A stretch of DNA of 64,000 bases from Bradyrhizobium sp. Ai1a-2 (GTDB lineage: Bacteria > Pseudomonadota > Alphaproteobacteria > Rhizobiales > Xanthobacteraceae). Positions within the stretch are counted from its first letter, which is position 1. Each line of letters starts with the position of its first letter. The position numbers were made by a program, and so were the translations under genes. Below, in pieces: positions 1 to 8,774 of this stretch. The stretch spans positions 29,519 to 93,518 of the forward strand of contig NZ_AUEZ01000033.1 in assembly GCF_000426245.1 (NCBI RefSeq). Reading direction: 5' to 3'. Below the pieces are notes generated by a model. That model was given only the letters and a program-made list of their open reading frames with translations. It was not told the DNA's origin and did not search any database.

Positions 1-678
1 GATCATCGACACCGAGGTGCCGAGCAGGAGCATGCCGCCCCAATCGGCATCGCGAAGCAGGCTCCTGTTGACGGGTTCATTGGGTGTGCCGAGATACACC
101 ATCAGGCCCATCAGGGGCGCGATGACGACGCCTTGCCAGTACACCCACTGCCAGCCGAGATGGTCGACATAGAAGCCGACCAGCGAGGTGGACGTGTCCA
201 ACGCGAAGCCGACGCGGATCGAGTAGATCGATATCGCGGGAATCCACCAGCGGATCGGCAGATTCCGGAACACGATCATCAGCGTCGCCGGCACGAAGGT
301 GCCGAGCAACAGGCCATGGACGATGCTGAGCGCGAGCAGCGTGGGGTAATGGTCGACGAAGGGGATGATCAGCGACACGCCGGCATACACGAGGCTCGGG
401 ATGCCCAACACGCGGCGCAGGCCGAACACCGTGGCGAGCCAGGCGACTGCCGGCGCGATGAAGATCTGCGAGCCGATTCCAGCGGTCGAAAGCCAGGCGC
501 CCTCGTCGAAACCGAGCGAGAAGGCGCCGCGCAGGTCCGGCAGGCCGACCGTGGTCAGCCGGCTGTCGACATTGGCAAGGAACGCGCCGAGCAGCACAGC
601 GGCGACCGCAAACAGCGGCTGCCGCGCGATGCCGCCCTGCGAGACCGGTCCGTGGCCGGCGTCATCATTTGCCGTCAT
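1..678 (-). CDS. MFS efflux transporter, EmrB/DHA2-like (partial, N-terminal 226 residues)
   Basis: Translating the minus strand from an ATG at 678 gives 226 open codons up to the window edge. The product is hydrophobic, with about six membrane-spanning stretches. The first has LFAVAAVLLGAFLANVDSRL, and the next region reads TVGLPDLRGAF, which matches the TM1-loop signature of DHA2 (14-TM) drug/proton antiporters. The ATG overlaps the end of the upstream EmrA-like gene by 14 bp, so the two are probably translated together as an EmrAB-type pump. The C-terminal half lies outside the window, so completeness and substrate cannot be judged. Confidence 0.85.
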   Translation of the reverse strand, partial: MTANDDAGHGPVSQGGIARQPLFAVAAVLLGAFLANVDSRLTTVGLPDLRGAFSLGFDEGAWLSTAGIGSQIFIAPAVAWLATVFGLRRVLGIPSLVYAGVSLIIPFVDHYPTLLALSIVHGLLLGTFVPATLMIVFRNLPIRWWIPAISIYSIRVGFALDTSTSLVGFYVDHLGWQWVYWQGVVIAPLMGLMVYLGTPNEPVNRSLLRDADWGGMLLLGTSVSMI

Positions 679-1828
679 TCGTACCTTCATCGGCAGTGTT
701 GATCCTGGTGATCACGGACATGCCGGGCAACAGCCGCGACAGCAGCGGCTGATTTTCGTCGAACCGGATGCGGACCGGGATGCGCTGCACGACCTTGGTG
801 AAATTGCCGGTGGCATTATCTGGCGGCAATAGCGCGAATTGCGAGCCGCTGGCCGGCGCAATGCGCTCGACGCGACCGCGCAATTTCTCACGCGGGAAGC
901 TGTCGACGGTGATCTCGACGGCTTGGCCCGGCCGCACCCGTGTGAGCTGGGTTTCCTTGTAGTTGGCGATGACATAGACGTCTGGCAGCGGCACGACGTT
1001 GATCAGGTTGGTGCCGATATTGACGTAGTCGCCCGGCTGCACCTGCCGCTCACCGACAACGCCGTCGAACGGCGCCACGATCCTGGTGTAGCCGAGCCTG
1101 AGCTTTGCGGCGGCGAGCTGCGCCTTGGCGGCATCGAGATCGGCCGCACGCTGCTTCTTGGTCCCCTGCAGCACTTCGAGCTGATGGCGCTGCGCAGCGA
1201 CCACGGCGCGGCTCGCACGCACATCGGCCTGGGCTTTTGCATAGGCGGCGGTTGCCTGCTCCAGCCTCTGTCGCGTGCCCGCGTCGGTCTGCGACAGCGA
1301 TTGCTGGCGCTCCTGCTCCTGGCGCGCCTCGACCTCGAGCGCCGCCGCCGACACTTGCGCGGCCTCGGCCTGCGCGATCGTCGCGTATTGCAGTTCGACC
1401 TGGTTGTTCAGATTGTCGAGCGCGGCCTGCGCGGCGGCAACGCCAGCCTCAGCCTGCGCGACCTGGGCCTGGTAATCGGCAGGATCGATCTGCACCAGGA
1501 GGTCGCCAGCCTTGACGTGCTGGAAATCCTTCACGGCCACCGTCAACACCTCGCCGGAGACGCGGCTGCTCAGCCGTGTCAGCTCGGCGCGGACATAGGC
1601 GTCGTTGGTGGTCTGGATCGTGGCGGCGCCGACCCATTCGTCCCAGCGCAGCGTGGCGAGCGCAATGAAGGCGAAGGCGGCGAGCACGGCGAATACGGGA
1701 ATCGCCAGCCGCCCCAACGTATCAGATGGTGCAGCCGCTGGCTTCGGCGGCGGAGCCGTCGGGGCCGGAGCCGGCGCCGGCGCAATCCTGTTCAGCGGTG
1801 CCGGGGCGATTTGGTTCTGCTCACTCAA
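665..1828 (-). CDS. HlyD/EmrA-family membrane fusion protein of a multidrug efflux pump
   Basis: This 387-residue protein has a Pro/Ala-rich cytoplasmic N-terminus and one membrane anchor near residues 42-62. A barrel-sandwich half follows (TNDAYVRAELTRLSSRVSGE), then a long Ala/Gln-rich coiled coil (about 120-240) and the second lipoyl half (RIVAPFDGVVGERQVQPGDYV, split here). The order anchor, lipoyl, coiled coil, lipoyl is typical of EmrA-like periplasmic adaptors. It overlaps the start of a DHA2 transporter gene, its expected inner-membrane partner. No outer-membrane TolC-type gene is visible. The substrate is unknown. Confidence 0.9.
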   Translation of the reverse strand: MSEQNQIAPAPLNRIAPAPAPAPTAPPPKPAAAPSDTLGRLAIPVFAVLAAFAFIALATLRWDEWVGAATIQTTNDAYVRAELTRLSSRVSGEVLTVAVKDFQHVKAGDLLVQIDPADYQAQVAQAEAGVAAAQAALDNLNNQVELQYATIAQAEAAQVSAAALEVEARQEQERQQSLSQTDAGTRQRLEQATAAYAKAQADVRASRAVVAAQRHQLEVLQGTKKQRAADLDAAKAQLAAAKLRLGYTRIVAPFDGVVGERQVQPGDYVNIGTNLINVVPLPDVYVIANYKETQLTRVRPGQAVEITVDSFPREKLRGRVERIAPASGSQFALLPPDNATGNFTKVVQRIPVRIRFDENQPLLSRLLPGMSVITRINTADEGTNDGK

Positions 1829-1899
1829 TGTACATTCCCCAGGTCATCCTTCTCACGCAACTTCCGAGACAGCGGCCGGCCGAGGGCCGCCATCATCGC

Positions 1900-2664
1900 T
1901 CAGACCGTTTTTTCCGGCCACCGGCAAAGATCGTTGATCAGGCATACCTCGCAGCGCGGTTTGCGGGCGAGACAGGTGTAGCGGCCGTGCAGGATAAGCC
2001 AGTGATGCGCGTGCAGCATGAACTCGGCGGGGATCACTTTCTCCAGTCCGAGCTCGACTTCGAGCGGCGTCTTGCCGGGCGCAAGCCCCGTGCGGTTGGC
2101 GACACGGAACACATGAGTATCGACCGCCAGTGTATGTTCGCCATAGGCCATATTGAGGACGACGTTCGCCGTCTTGCGGCCGGCGCCGGGCAGCGACTCG
2201 ATTTCGGCGCGGGTGCGCGGCACCTGGCCGGCGAAATCCGAGATCAGCTTCTCGGATAGCGCGATGACATTCCTGGCCTTGGTGCGATAGAGGCCGATGG
2301 TCCGGATATAGTCGCGCAGTTCCTCCTCACCGAGCGCGAGCATTTTCTGCGGCGTGTCAGCGACGGCAAACAGCGCGCGCGTCGCCTTGTTGACGCCGGC
2401 ATCGGTCGCCTGCGCGGAGAGCACGACAGCGACCAGCAGTGTATAGGGGTTGAGATGCTCGAGCTCGCCCTTCGGCTCCGGATTGGCCTTGCGGAACCGC
2501 TCGAACGCTTCGCGCACTTCGGCCGGGGTCCAAGGTTTTTGAGCCTTGAGTGATCTCTTTGCCGCGCGAGCGGGTGGCTTGGCCACCGGCTTCTTTGCCG
2601 ATTTTTTCGGCGACGATCGAACGGTGGGTTTCCTGGCGCGTTGAGCGCGGATGATTTTGGCCAT
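1900..2664 (-). CDS. nth: Endonuclease III, DNA glycosylase/AP lyase
   Basis: Base-excision repair enzyme that removes oxidised pyrimidines and cleaves the abasic strand. From ATG 2664 it is 254 residues. The helix-hairpin-helix LPGAGRKTANVVLN contains the catalytic Lys164, and AVDTHVFRVANR gives the catalytic Asp182. The C-terminal 4Fe-4S loop has Cys231, 238, 241 and 247 with the family C-x6-C-x2-C-x5-C spacing. About 45 Lys/Arg/Ala-rich residues precede the conserved core, which is longer than in E. coli. The frame is open further upstream, but starting before 2664-2673 would run into the divergent DUF2244 gene, so 2664 (or ATG 2673) is preferred. Confidence 0.95.
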   Translation of the reverse strand: MAKIIRAQRARKPTVRSSPKKSAKKPVAKPPARAAKRSLKAQKPWTPAEVREAFERFRKANPEPKGELEHLNPYTLLVAVVLSAQATDAGVNKATRALFAVADTPQKMLALGEEELRDYIRTIGLYRTKARNVIALSEKLISDFAGQVPRTRAEIESLPGAGRKTANVVLNMAYGEHTLAVDTHVFRVANRTGLAPGKTPLEVELGLEKVIPAEFMLHAHHWLILHGRYTCLARKPRCEVCLINDLCRWPEKTV

Positions 2665-2686
2665 GATCGGCATATACTGGTAGGCC

Positions 2687-3205
2687 ATGACAGCTAGCAA
2701 CGACTTTGACCCCGCAGTTGAACCAGAGCTGTTCTCGGCGCTGCTGACGCCGCACCGCTCGTTCAGCCGCACCGGTTTCATCGTGTTGATGAGCATTGTC
2801 AGCGTGGTCAGTTTTGCTGCCGGCGCCGTGTTCTTGTGGATGGGCGCCTGGCCGGTGTTCGGCTTTTTCGGCCTCGACGTGCTGGTCATCTACTGGGCCT
2901 TCCGCGTCAATTTCCGCACGGCTCTGGCCTGTGAGGAAATCACGGTAACGACATCGGAATTGCGGGTGCGCCGGGTCAGCCATCGCCGCCATGTCGCGGA
3001 ATGGGTGCTCAATCCGCTCTGGGTGCAGTTCGAGCAGCAGGTCGACGCCGAGTTCGGCATCGAGCGGCTCTATCTGGTTTCCAGGGGACGCCGCATCGAC
3101 ATCGGCAGCTTCCTGGGTCCCGACGAAAAGGCGAGCTTTGCCAATGCCTTAGTGGCCGCACTGAATGCCGCCAAGCGCGGACCGACCTATAATCCGATCC
3201 ATTGA
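2687..3205 (+). CDS. DUF2244 family integral membrane protein
   Basis: This 172-residue protein has two adjacent hydrophobic segments (about 32-50 and 54-74) and a soluble C-terminal domain beginning near EEITVTTSELRVRRV. The pattern PHRSFSRTGFIVLM followed by two membrane spans and the WVQFEQQ...RLYLVSRGR strand region matches DUF2244. The family has no established function and is often called putative integral membrane protein. It starts 22 bp from the nth start on the opposite strand, so each promoter must lie within the neighbouring gene or the tiny gap. Confidence 0.8.
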   Translation: MTASNDFDPAVEPELFSALLTPHRSFSRTGFIVLMSIVSVVSFAAGAVFLWMGAWPVFGFFGLDVLVIYWAFRVNFRTALACEEITVTTSELRVRRVSHRRHVAEWVLNPLWVQFEQQVDAEFGIERLYLVSRGRRIDIGSFLGPDEKASFANALVAALNAAKRGPTYNPIH

Positions 3206-3259
3206 GGGTTGTCGGAAAACGGGTGGTTGGACAGCCGCATGTGCCCTAAATCAGCCCCC

Positions 3260-4156
3260 ATGATGACACTCGCCATCCATGACCAGCGCTTGGCCAGGTC
3301 GGGCCTCGAGAGCGCGGCGCTGCGCGACTACGATTCGGTGCGGCGCGCGATCGCCTTCATCTCCGAGCGCTGGCGCGCGCAGCCGACCATCGAGGCGGTG
3401 GCGGATGCCGCCGGCGTGACGCCGGACGAGCTGCACCACCTGTTCCGCCGCTGGGCCGGGCTCACGCCAAAGGCGTTCATGCAGGCGCTTACCCTCGACC
3501 ATGCCAAGAACCTGCTCCGCGATTCCGCCAGCGTGCTCGATGCCGCGCTCGATTCAGGGCTCTCGGGCCCGGGACGGTTGCACGATCTCTTCGTTACCCA
3601 TGAAGCAATGTCGCCGGGCGAATGGAAGAATGGCGGCGCCGGCATGACGCTGCACTACGGCCTCCACCCCTCGCCATTCGGAACCGCGATCGTGATCGCC
3701 ACCAGCCGCGGCCTGGCCGGCCTTGCCTTCGCCGATCCCGGGGACGAAGCAACCGCATTTGCGGACCTGCGCCGGCGCTGGCCGAATGCGACCTATGTGG
3801 AAGACTGCGAGGGCACGGCTCCGATTGCGCAGCGCGTCTTCGACACCAAACTGTGGCGGCCGGACCAGCCGCTGCGCGTGGTTCTGATCGGCACCGACTT
3901 CGAAGTGCGCGTGTGGGAGACGCTGCTGAAGATCCCGATGGGGCGCGCGGTGTCCTATTCCGACATCGCCTGTACGATCAACAATCCGAAAGCCTCACGC
4001 GCCGTCGGCGCCGCGGTCGGTCGCAACCCCGTGTCGTTCGTGGTGCCTTGCCATCGGGCGCTCGGCAAGAGCGGCGCGCTCACCGGCTATCATTGGGGCA
4101 TCACCCGCAAGCAGGCGATGCTCGGCTGGGAAGCCGGGCAGCTCGGATTGCAGTAG
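3260..4156 (+). CDS. AraC-type HTH fused to methylated-DNA-[protein]-cysteine S-methyltransferase
   Basis: The N-terminal third is an AraC-type helix-turn-helix (AVADAAGVTPDELHHLFRRW, TPKAFMQALTLDHAKNLL). The C-terminal half is an O6-methylguanine methyltransferase whose suicide-Cys motif VVPCHRAL places the acceptor near Cys264. The Ada N-terminal zinc/phosphotriester domain is missing, so this is an Ada-like protein with only the HTH and the O6-alkyl acceptor. It sits beside nth, a second DNA-repair gene. The frame is open back to a TTG at 3209, with ATGs at 3239, 3260 and 3263. None has a clear ribosome site, so the start is uncertain. Confidence 0.88.
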   Translation: MMTLAIHDQRLARSGLESAALRDYDSVRRAIAFISERWRAQPTIEAVADAAGVTPDELHHLFRRWAGLTPKAFMQALTLDHAKNLLRDSASVLDAALDSGLSGPGRLHDLFVTHEAMSPGEWKNGGAGMTLHYGLHPSPFGTAIVIATSRGLAGLAFADPGDEATAFADLRRRWPNATYVEDCEGTAPIAQRVFDTKLWRPDQPLRVVLIGTDFEVRVWETLLKIPMGRAVSYSDIACTINNPKASRAVGAAVGRNPVSFVVPCHRALGKSGALTGYHWGITRKQAMLGWEAGQLGLQ

Positions 4157-4166
4157 CGTAGCTGCT

Positions 4167-4257
4167 CGTAGGATGGGTAGAGCGCAGCGAAACCCATCGC
4201 GCGCTAAGACCGCGGCGACGTCCATGATGGGTTTCGCTGCGCTCTACCCATCCTACG
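4167..4257. repeat. Palindromic repeat, family P2, copy 1
   Basis: A perfect 32-bp inverted repeat (4167-4198 against 4226-4257) encloses a 27-nt loop. The arms start CGTAGGATGGGTAGAGCGCA. Nearly identical arms with unrelated loops recur at 58247-58331 and 63716-63800. It lies between two converging genes (the MGMT fusion and a GNAT), where its transcript could fold into a long hairpin on either strand. Confidence 0.9.
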
Positions 4258-4289
4258 AACGTCCTTTTGTCGCGGAGTAATCGCCGCAA

Positions 4290-4820
4290 TCAGCGATCCA
4301 GTCGCTTCCAGAATACCGCGGTATCGCAGAGTCGACCGTCGGGAAACAGCGCGTAATTCGGAATGATCCCGCTCTCGGTCCAGCCGGCGCGCTTGTAGAG
4401 GCGATAGCCGTTTTCACCCGGCACGGTGTCGAGCACGAGCAGCCAGCGGCCACGCCTGATGGCTTCGACTTCGATCTGCGCCATCAGCCCTGCGCCGATG
4501 CCGTGCCCGCGCGCTGAACGGTGTACCAGCATCTTTTTCAGATCGGCGCGGTGCGGCTGGTTCGGCGGCGTGTCGAGACCCAACTGGACCGTGCCGACTA
4601 TCTTGCCATCGAGCTTTGCTGCAAGCAGCACGGCTTCGCCTGACGCGACCGCGTCAGCGACTTTACGAAAGTACCCAAGCCCATCGGCTTGCGAGAATGG
4701 CGCCATGAAGCTGACGCTGGCGCCACCGTCGACGCAATCGACGAGGACTGCCGCCAATTGCACGAGTGCCGCCTCAGGGATCGGCGCGTCGAGAGCGGAA
4801 ATCTCGACGCCGCCGTTCAC
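4290..4820 (-). CDS. GNAT family N-acetyltransferase
   Basis: Read from a GTG at 4820 this is 176 residues. The acetyl-CoA site is the stretch MLVHRSARGHGIGAGLMAQIE, a clear R/Q-x-x-G-x-G/A motif A, followed by a strand/loop LVLDTVPGENGYRLYKRAGW typical of motif B. The GTG overlaps the TGA stop of gpmA (GTGA), indicating coupled translation. A longer open frame upstream is only read-through of gpmA in another frame. The substrate cannot be told from the sequence. Confidence 0.85.
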   Translation of the reverse strand: MNGGVEISALDAPIPEAALVQLAAVLVDCVDGGASVSFMAPFSQADGLGYFRKVADAVASGEAVLLAAKLDGKIVGTVQLGLDTPPNQPHRADLKKMLVHRSARGHGIGAGLMAQIEVEAIRRGRWLLVLDTVPGENGYRLYKRAGWTESGIIPNYALFPDGRLCDTAVFWKRLDR

Positions 4821-5440
4821 GACGTCAAGTCGAGTTTCGAGGCGACGGTGGAGTCGGCGTTGAGGCGGTAGATGATCGGTGCGCCGGTCGCCAGTTCGCG
4901 CTTCAGGATCTGCTCGGGCGACAATTTCTCGAGCACCATGATCAGCGCGCGCAGCGAATTGCCGTGAGCGGCCACAAGCGTGCGCTCGCCGCGCAGCACG
5001 CAGGGCAGGATCTCCTGCACATAGTACGGCAGCGCGCGCGCCAGCGTATCCTTCAGGCTTTCGCCGCCGGGCGGCGATACGTCGTAGGAGCGGCGCCAGA
5101 TAAGGACCTGGTCCTCGCCCCACTTCTTGCGGGCGTCGTCCTTGTTGAGACCGGAGAGATCGCCGTAGTCGCGTTCGTTGAGCGCGAGGTCCTTGAGCGT
5201 CTTCAACCCGGTCTGGCCGATTTCGGCGAGCGCCAGATCCAGCGTATGCTGCGCGCGCTTCAGCACCGAGGTAAAGGCGATGTCGAATGACAGCCCTTGC
5301 GCCTTCAACTTGCGGCCGGCCTCTTTCGCTTCGGCAATGCCCTGCTCGGTGAGATCGGGGTCTTTCCAGCCGGTGAAGAGATTCTTCAGATTCCATTCAC
5401 TCTGGCCATGGCGCACCAGCACGAGAAGACGATCGCTCAT
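4817..5440 (-). CDS. gpmA: 2,3-bisphosphoglycerate-dependent phosphoglycerate mutase
   Basis: Glycolytic/gluconeogenic enzyme interconverting 3- and 2-phosphoglycerate through a phosphohistidine. At 207 residues it is the short proteobacterial form. The N-terminal LVLVRHGQSEWN motif carries the phosphorylated His11. NERDYGDLSGLNKDDARKKWGED and a later VAAHGNSLRAL supply the other conserved active-site residues. It is followed with a GTGA overlap by the GNAT gene, and preceded by dapB and a dispersed repeat that separates the two. Confidence 0.95.
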   Translation of the reverse strand: MSDRLLVLVRHGQSEWNLKNLFTGWKDPDLTEQGIAEAKEAGRKLKAQGLSFDIAFTSVLKRAQHTLDLALAEIGQTGLKTLKDLALNERDYGDLSGLNKDDARKKWGEDQVLIWRRSYDVSPPGGESLKDTLARALPYYVQEILPCVLRGERTLVAAHGNSLRALIMVLEKLSPEQILKRELATGAPIIYRLNADSTVASKLDLTS

Positions 5441-5456
5441 TCCAAGTTCCGTTCTT

Positions 5457-5511
5457 GTTTGAGCATGATCATTTCAGAAAACCGGTTCACGCTTTTCCGG
5501 ATCATGCATTA
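5457..5511. repeat. Palindromic repeat, family P1, copy A (ends in the dapB stop codon)
   Basis: Arms GAGCATGATC and GATCATGC flank the core AGAAAACCGGTTCACGCTTTTCC. The same architecture recurs at 16260-16312, 21667-21718 and 26991-27043, with diverged copies at 15366-15417 and 41218-41261. The terminal TTA at 5509-5511 is the TAA stop of dapB read on the minus strand. Confidence 0.85.
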
Positions 5512-6324
5512 GAGGTGGGAGAGCCCCAGCACATCCATCATGGAGTATAGCCCGGGCTTCTTGCCATGTGCCCATAGCGCCGCCTTCAGCGCGCCATGCG
5601 CAAAGATCATGCGGTCCTCGGCATGGTGCGACAGCGTAATGCGCTCATACGGGCCGGCAAAGATCACGCTGTGATCGCCGGTCACGGTGCCGCCGCGCAG
5701 CGACGCAAAGCCGATGTCGCCGGTGCGGCGCGCGCCGGTGTGGCCATCGCGGCCGCGCGCCGAGTGCCTGTCGAGCGCAATGCCACGGCCAGCGGCGGCA
5801 GCTTCGCCGAGCAGGAGGGCGGTGCCGGAGGGAGCGTCGACCTTGGCCTTGTGATGCATCTCGACGATCTCGATGTCGAAGGCATTGTCGAGCGATTTCG
5901 CGACCTGCTGGACGAGGGCCGCCAGGAGATTGACGCCGAGGCTCATATTGCCGGACTTCACCACCACAGCACGGTTGGTGACGCTTCGGATCACCGCATC
6001 ATCGGAAGCCGACAACCCGGTGGTGCCGATGACATGGACGAGGCCACGCTCGACCGCGATCGCGACATTGGCGATCGTCGCCGCCGGAACGGTGAAATCC
6101 AGGATGCCGTCGGCATTGGCCGCGAGCGTCCAAAGGTCTGCCGACAATTTGACGCCGTTGGCCGGCAGGCCCGCGAGCACGCCGGCATCCTGCCCGAGCA
6201 GCTCGGAGCCGGGCGCTTCCAGCGCACCGGCCAGAACCGCGCCTGATGTCTCCGAGATGGCGCGCGTCAGGGCGCGGCCCATCCGGCCGCCGGCCCCCGC
6301 AACGATCAAGCGCATATCGGCCAT
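5509..6324 (-). CDS. dapB: 4-hydroxy-tetrahydrodipicolinate reductase
   Basis: NAD(P)H-dependent step of lysine and diaminopimelate synthesis. The protein is 271 residues. The N-terminal dinucleotide fold is VAGAGGRMGRAL (residues 8-19). IGTTGLSASD and the conserved catalytic/substrate block EMHHKAKVDAPSGTAL (about 155-170) are both present. The stop codon lies inside a P1 dispersed repeat, so the extreme C-terminus (LGLSHL) adjoins repeat sequence. Confidence 0.96.
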   Translation of the reverse strand: MADMRLIVAGAGGRMGRALTRAISETSGAVLAGALEAPGSELLGQDAGVLAGLPANGVKLSADLWTLAANADGILDFTVPAATIANVAIAVERGLVHVIGTTGLSASDDAVIRSVTNRAVVVKSGNMSLGVNLLAALVQQVAKSLDNAFDIEIVEMHHKAKVDAPSGTALLLGEAAAAGRGIALDRHSARGRDGHTGARRTGDIGFASLRGGTVTGDHSVIFAGPYERITLSHHAEDRMIFAHGALKAALWAHGKKPGLYSMMDVLGLSHL

Positions 6325-6454
6325 GACTTTTCCTCTCCACGGCTATAGCGGGCGCGGGCCATTCCGGCAACCGAGTTCGTCTCGGGCGTCGTCTTGGATG
6401 ATGTTCCAGGAGGTGCGCAAGAGCCGGGATCGCCCGGCCCAGCACGAGGCGCGG

Positions 6455-7471
6455 CTATAGCGCTAGTTCCAACTGCTTTTCGAAGACGACCTGGCCGGCG
6501 CGTTCGACAGTATAAGTCGCCTTGTAGGTGCCATGGTTCCAGCCGTTTGGCGGGCGCTTTTTTCCCGCAAACAACATGTACTGCGCCTTGTTGCTCTCAA
6601 GCGGCGCAGCTCGATTTTCGGCAAGGACCTGTCCTTGCGGGTCCTTGATCACCAGCCCCTGGGTATCCCCCGCTTTCAGGCCGATGGCACGGACAAAGGC
6701 GACGAGCGCGGGGGAGTCGGCGGACACGGACTGCCCGTTCGGACTTGCCTCCTCAATCAGTTCCATGGTCGGCGGCCCGCTCATGAAGCCGCCGTTCAGG
6801 ACCGCTCGTTCCTGATAAGCAAGCCGGGCGCGGAGCGCGGGCTGCCAGAGGGACTCGCCGCTGCCGCATGAGCCGGGAGCGGCGCCATAGGCGAAGGGAT
6901 CTACGGTTGCTCCTTTGTACCTGACGGTGAAATGCAGATGAGGATATTCGGTCAGACCGGAGAGACCTATGCGGCCGAGCCGCTGCCCACGGGCGACGTC
7001 GTCGCCGGGCTTCACCGCCAGGCTGCCATTCGCCATATGGCAGTATTGGGTTTCCCAGCCGCCGGGATGTTCGATGACGACGCCGTTGCCGCATTCAACG
7101 TCGCGCACGACCTCGCGTGCTGTCCTGCTGAACGCGCCATCGGGCACGCCGTCGCGCGTGCGAAGAACGCGGCCGCTTGCGGACGCGAGCACGTCCACTC
7201 CGGACTTTTGCACCGCGAGCGAGGGTACACGAAAGTCCGTTCCGTTATGTGCGTCGTATGTGAGCGTGCCGCATTTATAATCGCGGCTCGACGGCGAGGG
7301 GTCGTCATCAACATAGTTCTGGATATAGCAGGTCTGGCCAATCTCGCAGCCAACGGGCATTCCGAGCTCGATGTTCTCCGCGCAAGCGGAGCCGGCAAAA
7401 CCCATTGCCGCCGCAATTGCGGCGACGGACCGTGTGAATCCCGGAGACATGATGAACAACCTGGATTTCAT
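6455..7471 (-). CDS. Secreted M23-family (LytM-type) metallopeptidase
   Basis: This 338-residue protein has a signal peptide ending near GFAGSACAEN. The zinc site of M23 endopeptidases is visible: HNGTDFRVPS (H-x3-D) and, later, EYPHLHFTVRYKG (H-x-H). The family cuts peptide cross-links in peptidoglycan, or secreted substrates. The C-terminal third (about 230-338) has no motif I recognise. The gene starts 14 bp after the LuxR-type regulator and is in line with the type I secretion genes, so it is probably in the same transcript. ATG 7450 is an alternative start with a shorter n-region. Confidence 0.88.
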   Translation of the reverse strand: MKSRLFIMSPGFTRSVAAIAAAMGFAGSACAENIELGMPVGCEIGQTCYIQNYVDDDPSPSSRDYKCGTLTYDAHNGTDFRVPSLAVQKSGVDVLASASGRVLRTRDGVPDGAFSRTAREVVRDVECGNGVVIEHPGGWETQYCHMANGSLAVKPGDDVARGQRLGRIGLSGLTEYPHLHFTVRYKGATVDPFAYGAAPGSCGSGESLWQPALRARLAYQERAVLNGGFMSGPPTMELIEEASPNGQSVSADSPALVAFVRAIGLKAGDTQGLVIKDPQGQVLAENRAAPLESNKAQYMLFAGKKRPPNGWNHGTYKATYTVERAGQVVFEKQLELAL

Positions 7472-7485
7472 CTGGCGAAAGCTTA

Positions 7486-8730
7486 TCAGCTTTCCAGCCC
7501 AGGATCATTTCCTTTCGACTGCAATTCGGACAGGACACGGCTCGTCGCCTTCTCACGCCTGCCCGCACCGAAAGGTGATTGCGTGAGATGATAGAGCAAA
7601 AAGAACTCGGACTGTCGATTAATTCCCAACTTTAGCATGATGCGCTTGGTGTAGGTCCTGACGGTCGCTTCGGTCAGACGCAGGTCGGCACCGATGTCGC
7701 GCGGACATTGGAACTGAAGGATCCGCGCGATAATTCTTTCTTCGGCCCAGTTCAATCCGAACGCGGCTGCGATGCGCTGCGCGCCGAGCACTTCATCGAA
7801 TTGCGGCACGATCACCAGAGCCTTCCGCGCATCGCGATTCGTCGGCACGGCGCCGACCTTGGCAAAGGCGAACTGCTGGCGTTCGGTCGACAGCGGCACC
7901 GTACGGTCGAACGAGACCTGCCCGGAGCGCGTCATCAGCGCGTCTCGAACCGCGCGCCCCAAGCCGTCGGTTACCGAGCCGCTTGCGCCCACGAGTTTGC
8001 CGCCCTTTATCTTGAGAAGCTCGCCTTTTGCCAGCAGCGCGCGTCCGCCACGATTGACCCCGTGGATATTCAGGCCTTCGTCGGTGACGACCGCGGGAAA
8101 TGCCAGCTCTTCCAGCAAGACTTGAGCATCCACATCCGGAGTCAGCGACTGCCGCGCGCTCGCACCGACCGTTTCCCAGAGCGTTCGAACTGCGCGTACA
8201 AGGCAGGGAATTTCGGCTTGGACGAGCGGCACCGGTCGCCATCCCGCGACGAACACGACCGTCGTCCGCTCGCGAGAGGCGAACCGCCCGATCACCGAAT
8301 GACTTTTCGATCCCGGTTCGGGGCCGATCAATTTGCGCACGAATGCGGTGCGCGCATTGATCGGCTCGAGAAGCGCGCAATCCGCACCAGCGCCTTTGCG
8401 CGCAATACGAGCCATTGTCGTCGTGCACGACGGATCGATCGTGGCATTTCCGACGCGGACCTCTTCCAGTTGCCCCCCGGTCGAGGGAGACATGATTGCG
8501 ACATAGCAACTGCTGCAATTAAGCAATTCCGCGACAGCCCTGCCGAAATGCTCCATGATCCTGTGGTGAGGACTCGGCTCAAGAAGACCTGGCTCAACAG
8601 GACTCGGCTCAAGAGTATCTGACCCACGCGGTTCGATCGAAAGGTTCTCGGCATCGAGAAGCGGTTGAGATTCGGTGTGATCGGAATGCCCTGTCTCCCT
8701 GAAAGGTGGTACTTTGCTGATCTCATGCAC
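7486..8730 (-). CDS. LuxR-type HTH transcriptional regulator with a PAS-like middle domain
   Basis: This 414-residue protein ends in a LuxR/FixJ-type helix-turn-helix: LNWAEERIIARILQFQCPRDI, then LTEATVRTYTKRIMLKLGINRQSEF. The middle (LLEELAFPAVVTDEGLNIHG...NRGGRALL) resembles a PAS sensor. The N-terminal part, starting near MEHFGRAVAELL, may be another sensor domain but I cannot name it. Residues 38-55 hold a short Pro/Glu repeat (DTLEPSPVEPGLLEPSP) encoded by imperfect tandem DNA repeats. The start is GTG 8730, with GGGAGG five bases upstream. It sits between the secretion adaptor and the M23 peptidase, so it may control this operon. Confidence 0.85.
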   Translation of the reverse strand: MHEISKVPPFRETGHSDHTESQPLLDAENLSIEPRGSDTLEPSPVEPGLLEPSPHHRIMEHFGRAVAELLNCSSCYVAIMSPSTGGQLEEVRVGNATIDPSCTTTMARIARKGAGADCALLEPINARTAFVRKLIGPEPGSKSHSVIGRFASRERTTVVFVAGWRPVPLVQAEIPCLVRAVRTLWETVGASARQSLTPDVDAQVLLEELAFPAVVTDEGLNIHGVNRGGRALLAKGELLKIKGGKLVGASGSVTDGLGRAVRDALMTRSGQVSFDRTVPLSTERQQFAFAKVGAVPTNRDARKALVIVPQFDEVLGAQRIAAAFGLNWAEERIIARILQFQCPRDIGADLRLTEATVRTYTKRIMLKLGINRQSEFFLLYHLTQSPFGAGRREKATSRVLSELQSKGNDPGLES

Positions 8731-8774
8731 GGGCGCCTCCCGCTAAAAGGTTTCAGCCGGCACTGCGCCAGCAA

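Noticed and set aside
8560..8640. Short tandem repeats in the 5' part of the LuxR-type gene as a phase-variation tract
   Set aside because: The units (around CTCGGCTCAAGA) are imperfect and few, and repeat as in-frame Pro/Glu codons; no evidence for slippage.
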